This document shows positions 60,902-64,000 of a stretch of DNA of 64,000 nt, one piece after another. The notes under the pieces are model-generated. The model saw only the letters and a program-made list of their open reading frames with translations, was not told the DNA's origin and did not search any database. The DNA comes from Wolbachia endosymbiont (group A) of Anomoia purmunda (GTDB taxonomy: Bacteria; Pseudomonadota; Alphaproteobacteria; Rickettsiales; Anaplasmataceae). Position 1 is the first letter of the stretch; the number at the start of each line of letters is the position of its first letter. Where the stretch lies: positions 744,001 to 808,000 of the forward strand of contig NZ_OX366362.1 of the NCBI RefSeq assembly GCF_947251545.1. The letters run 5' to 3'. The position numbers were made by a program, and so were the translations under genes.

Positions 60902-61031
60902 ACCACTCCTTCCTGATCCATTCTCTACCTTAGGTGGCTTCGCTCAGCTCAAAAAAAGCTCATTTTTTTGGACGAAAACAAGATTTAGAGTTCTCCGGTT
61001 CAAGGTAGAGAATGGATCAGGAAGGAGTGGT
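60902..61031. repeat. 30 bp perfect inverted repeat with 70-base loop
   Basis: ACCACTCCTTCCTGATCCAT... at 60902-60931 and complement at 61002-61031. The left arm is also the tail that follows module 1 (about 60262-60281) and module 2, so it belongs to the TA-module flank. The loop contains a smaller CAGCTC...GAGCTG-like pair. Large enough to form a long hairpin or a recombination site. Confidence 0.85.
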
Positions 61032-61209
61032 CAAGGTTGACCAAGCGCCACATGTTGATGAAGACATCAAACCAAATACTTGCTTCCTTGCAATTCTTCC
61101 TTCATTTTCTCATATTCAGATGCACACTTCTTCGATACCCTGCGTTCAGTATTTGAGACTAAACCAAGTTAGATTAAATATACTGCTTAAAATTCTCTCT
61201 TTTTGAGTT

Positions 61210-61714
61210 AATAAAAAAGCCGCTAAGGCTGCTTATGATTGCTTTGGCATTTGCTCCCAATAGATCTCTTGTAACACCTTCAGGTAAATTTGCTGTAATT
61301 CTTTTTTTACATACTCTACACGTCCCCTTTGCAATCTGTACTCAGTTACAATTGGCTTGATTTCTGGCAACTCTGCTTTTTGATGAATAATTTCATCTTC
61401 TAAAACAACCTTACCTCCACACATACAAATCGTATCAATTGTGCAGCTCACTACCTCGTCTGCAGCCATTAATTCACGCTTATGCGCCTTATGTCCTGGC
61501 TGACCTCCTGGGTTTTTATCACTCTTCTTTTTTGCTTTCTTACGATATATATCTTGTGATGGTGTAGCGATGAATTTTATGAATTTAAGCCCAATTTGTC
61601 TTCTAATTCAACTATTTTTGCTTTCAGGCTATCATTTTCTGTAATCAGCGCTTTTATTTCTTCCCTGAGATTAGCGTTTTCTGCTACAATCTTTTTTTGC
61701 AGCACTGTTGTCAT
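61210..61714 (-). pseudogene. IS66-family transposase remnant
   Basis: On the minus strand MTTVLQKKIVAENANLREEIKAL... LEDKLGLNS, then the LNSxNSS region, PSQDIYRKKAKKKSDKNPGGQPGHKAHKRE, then a Cys region (CTIDTICMCGGKVV) with EIKPIVTEYRLQRG and TCRVCKK, all IS66 features. Broken by a stop in LNS-TAA-NSS, one missing base before SQD, and one missing base in the C4 run (61324-61327). Truncated at about 61210. Confidence 0.82.
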
Positions 61715-61805
61715 TTACCCATTCCATATTTAGCTTCTTACGTCTTTACACTTTTGTACTTACTTTGTAAACCACCTTATCTCCGTGAATGGTTACAATG
61801 GCTTT

Positions 61806-62573
61806 TTACTTATCAGAATCCTTTGCCTTCTTCTCAATATACCTACATATCAGAATGGACAATTCATATAAAATCAGCATAGGTATTGCAAGCCCTACTT
61901 GGCTTAATACATCAGGTGGAGTTAAGATTGCAGCAATAATAAAAATTACCACTATTGCGATTCTACGTTTATTTGACAAACTTTGTGTAGTGAGTAACCC
62001 TACTCTCACCATCAATGTGAGTATTACTGGAATTTGAAATGCAGTGCCAAATGCAAACATAAATTGGAGAACAAGGTCTAAATATTCGCTAACTGATGGC
62101 ATAAACTCTATCGGTATATCGAAGGATTTACCACTGTGTTCGAAGTTGATAAAAAACTTCCAGGCTAAAGGAAATATATAGTAATAGACTACAGTAGCTC
62201 CCGTTACAAATAAAACCGGTGTTGCAATTAAGTATGGCAACAACACTGCCCTTTCACTTTTATATAACCCAGGTGCTAAGAACATATAGAATTGCCATGC
62301 AAACACAGGAAAAGAGAGCAAAAGTGCACTCATTACAGCAACCCTAAGATATACAAAAAATGCCTCTGTTAAGTCTGTGTAAATTAAAGAAAAACCTTCG
62401 CTACCTTTTGTTGCTTCTATTAAAGGTGCGAGTAAAAAACGATATATATTTTCCTTAAAGTAGTAACAAAAACCAAAAGCAACGCAAAAAAATAGAAAGC
62501 AAAAGATAACTCTTGTTCTGAGTTCCGCAAAGTGCTCACAAAATGAAGCATACTTGTTTGGGTTTCCATTCAT
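61806..62573 (-). CDS. tatC: TatC, twin-arginine translocase subunit
   Basis: 255 aa with six membrane segments. Starts FCEHFAELRTRVIFCFLFF (the family HLxELRxR motif), then FSLIYTDLTEAFFVYLRVAV, FPVFAWQFYMFLAPGLYKSER and FAFGTAFQIPVILTLMVRVG. TatC recognises twin-arginine signal peptides and folded substrates. It overlaps gapA by 4 bases (ATGA). Confidence 0.93.
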   Translation of the reverse strand: MNGNPNKYASFCEHFAELRTRVIFCFLFFCVAFGFCYYFKENIYRFLLAPLIEATKGSEGFSLIYTDLTEAFFVYLRVAVMSALLLSFPVFAWQFYMFLAPGLYKSERAVLLPYLIATPVLFVTGATVVYYYIFPLAWKFFINFEHSGKSFDIPIEFMPSVSEYLDLVLQFMFAFGTAFQIPVILTLMVRVGLLTTQSLSNKRRIAIVVIFIIAAILTPPDVLSQVGLAIPMLILYELSILICRYIEKKAKDSDK

Positions 62574-63667
62574 ACTTTACTATGGCTCAATAATGCTATG
62601 TCTAACATTCTCAGTGAAAAAGCCCACTCATTGTCATACCACGCTGCAACCCTGCATATATCACCTGTAATATATGTACCAGTTAAATCCACAATTGCAC
62701 TATAAGGGTTATGCACAAAATCTATTGAGACTAAAGGTTCCACGCATATAGAAAGTACATTTGACATTGGAGAACCCTCTGTCATCCTAGTACCCTCTGA
62801 TGTCATCCGAGTAGCTGACACTGGGATCCAGAAATTAGATTCCAGCGTCACGCGCTGGAATGACGTAGAGGAGAGAGCTGCATCCTTAAATATTTCATTG
62901 ATTTCTTCAACGGTCGCTTTCTTATCAGTCGTAAATTTAAAATCAACCATAGAAACATTGCTAACTGGAACTCTGACGGCAGTGCCATCTAGCTTTCCTT
63001 TTAATTCAGGGATGACAGAACCAATTGTTTTTGCTGCCCCGGTTGTAGTTGGCACCATAGATAGTCCGCAAGCCCTTGCTCTACGCAAATCTTTATGATT
63101 ACCATCAAGAACATTTTGATCATTCGTGTAGGCATGTATAGTAGTCATAAAACCGCTTTTTATACCTAAACTGGAGTGTAGGACTTTCACAATCGGAGCA
63201 AGGCAATTTGTAGTGCAAGAACCTGCTGATATCACTTTATGCTCTTTTTCGAGCATATCGTTATTCACACCATAAACTATAGTGACATCAGCATCCGGAA
63301 CTGGAGCAGAGACAATTACTTTCTCTGCATTGTGCCTTATTGCTTCTTCACGTTTGTTGAATGCACCAGTACATTCAAGTATTACATCAACATTCCAAGG
63401 AATATTTTCAGGATTCCGTTCTCTATATAAAGAAAACTTTTTGCCATTTATAGAAATCCAATTTTGAGACTCATTAAAATCAATATCACCACTGAATTTG
63501 CCATGAACAGAATCATATTTAATCAAATGTGCATGCTGCTTTGCACTGAGCGATCCATTCACAGCTACAACTTCTATTTGTTTGCTATATTCTTCTATTT
63601 CGAAAATAGCACGCAATACGCCTCTGCCTATTCTACCCAGACCATTAATTCCTACACGAATCGTCAT
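62570..63667 (-). CDS. gapA: Glyceraldehyde-3-phosphate dehydrogenase
   Basis: 365 aa from MTIRVGINGLGRIGRG (frame open 4 codons upstream to 63679). NAD-binding Rossmann start, catalytic Cys in SAGSCTTNCLAP, and GTAVRVPVSNVSMVDF, PLVSIDF. Longer than the usual ~335 because about 36 residues (SFQRVTLESNFWIPVSATRMT and onward) are inserted by a palindromic element before NVLSICVEPL. Confidence 0.94.
   Translation of the reverse strand: MTIRVGINGLGRIGRGVLRAIFEIEEYSKQIEVVAVNGSLSAKQHAHLIKYDSVHGKFSGDIDFNESQNWISINGKKFSLYRERNPENIPWNVDVILECTGAFNKREEAIRHNAEKVIVSAPVPDADVTIVYGVNNDMLEKEHKVISAGSCTTNCLAPIVKVLHSSLGIKSGFMTTIHAYTNDQNVLDGNHKDLRRARACGLSMVPTTTGAAKTIGSVIPELKGKLDGTAVRVPVSNVSMVDFKFTTDKKATVEEINEIFKDAALSSTSFQRVTLESNFWIPVSATRMTSEGTRMTEGSPMSNVLSICVEPLVSIDFVHNPYSAIVDLTGTYITGDICRVAAWYDNEWAFSLRMLDIALLSHSKV
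62770..62878 (-). repeat. In-frame palindromic element inside gapA
   Basis: About 36 codons (residues about 267-302): SFQRVTLESNFWIPVSATRMTSEGTRMT. On the coding strand left arm GTCATTCCAGCGCGTGACGC, right arm GATCCCAGTGTCAGC. It stands where native GAPDH has a short loop ahead of the PLVSIDF strand. Confidence 0.88.
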
Positions 63668-63769
63668 CTCTTCATTCAAAAAATTTAATTATAGAGGATA
63701 TCACTTGATATTCCATTCTATTCTTTTGCTTTTCTATTGATATGAACATTATAGCAAGGAGACAGGACT

Positions 63770-64000
63770 AAAAACTTGCTTGACAAACTCCGCCAGCCCC
63801 CTTATCATAAAATTGAAGCTATTTATTTATCTTCGCAATCTGCAGATTAAAACGACAAAGGGAACTTTGTATTTGGCGTAAATCATGCTTAATTTTTTGC
63901 ACTATGTGCACCTCATGTCTTTATAAAACTTCTGGGTTTCTACCTATACAAGACGAAACGCGCTTATAAAGCGTTTAAGACATCAAAAGACGTCAAATAG
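63770..64000 (-). repeat. R450 dispersed repeat, copy 4 (reverse, cut by the window edge)
   Basis: Reads as the reverse complement of the R450 end: CTTGACAAACTCCGCCAGCCCCCTTATCATAAAATTG, then the LxCAGATTAAAACGACAA stretch, then CGCGCTTATAAAGCGTT near the edge. The sequence before (63680-63770) shows no gene. Confidence 0.82.

Noticed and set aside
61012..61206. Short plus-strand ORF after the 30 bp inverted repeat
   Set aside because: No motif or ribosome site and begins in the inverted-repeat arm; a minus-strand open stretch is just as long.

Overview
The window is AT-rich bacterial DNA that reads as a Wolbachia chromosome (Rickettsiales, intracellular endosymbiont of invertebrates). The basis is recognition: a 23S-5S rRNA pair with no 16S alongside, dense dispersed palindromes (GTCATCCCAGTGCTTGACACTGGGAT type) both between and inside genes, IS4- and IS66-family debris, a fragment of phage terminase next to relBE modules as in WO prophage remnants, and strongly Rickettsiales-like housekeeping proteins. 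I cannot assign a supergroup or strain from sequence alone.

Layout. 1-2571 (minus): DUF721 gene, rpmB, lipA, ubiE and the 5' end of ftsW, tightly packed. 2572-5330: palindromes, an internally deleted IS4 copy and a ~450 bp dispersed repeat (called R450 here). 5362-9021: uracil-DNA glycosylase and def (minus), then ftsA and map (plus). 9066-11015: a truncated MFS transporter cut by a full-length IS4 copy, followed by a 271 bp MITE-like element. 11052-16318: ccmB, dksA-like, ubiB, znuC, znuA, an orphan XRE regulator and rpmG. 16470-23377 (plus): RNase E/G, dnaK, bolA, a cystathionine beta-lyase-like gene and murE. 23799-32587 (minus): comF, a membrane protein, uvrA, a VUT/YhhQ-like transporter and purL. 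32676-35534: addB. 35540-39461: palindromes, R450 copy 2, nrdA and a TPR-methyltransferase. 39655-42737: promoter, 23S and 5S rRNA. 42752-43546 (minus): a small ORF, rnpA (needs a frameshift) and rpmH. 43642-46625: pstC, atpD, atpC. 46955-51313: transaldolase, guaB, ksgA, tRNA-Thr, tpiA. 51649-56779: dprA (frameshifted), fdxA, ddl, ftsQ, R450 copy 3 and dut. 56843-61714: a membrane protein with a clear terminator, IS4 copy 3 sitting in a terminase gene, two relBE-type modules and a dead IS66. 61806-64000: tatC, gapA and R450 copy 4 running off the end.

Functionally the window carries lipid II and division genes (murE, ddl, ftsW, ftsA, ftsQ), central metabolism (gapA, tpiA, transaldolase), purine and nucleotide supply (purL, guaB, nrdA, dut), repair and recombination (uvrA, addB, uracil glycosylase), translation (rpmB, rpmG, rpmH, def, map, rnpA, ksgA, rRNA), energy (atpD, atpC, ccmB) and metal or phosphate uptake (znuA, znuC, pstC).

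The most striking things are: palindromic repeats inserted in frame inside at least five conserved genes (murE, purL, addB, gapA, uracil glycosylase); two divergent toxin-antitoxin modules bracketed by nearly identical flanks; a four-copy ~450 bp non-coding repeat with an internal duplication; rnpA interrupted at an A9 tract; and dprA interrupted by a one-base frameshift.
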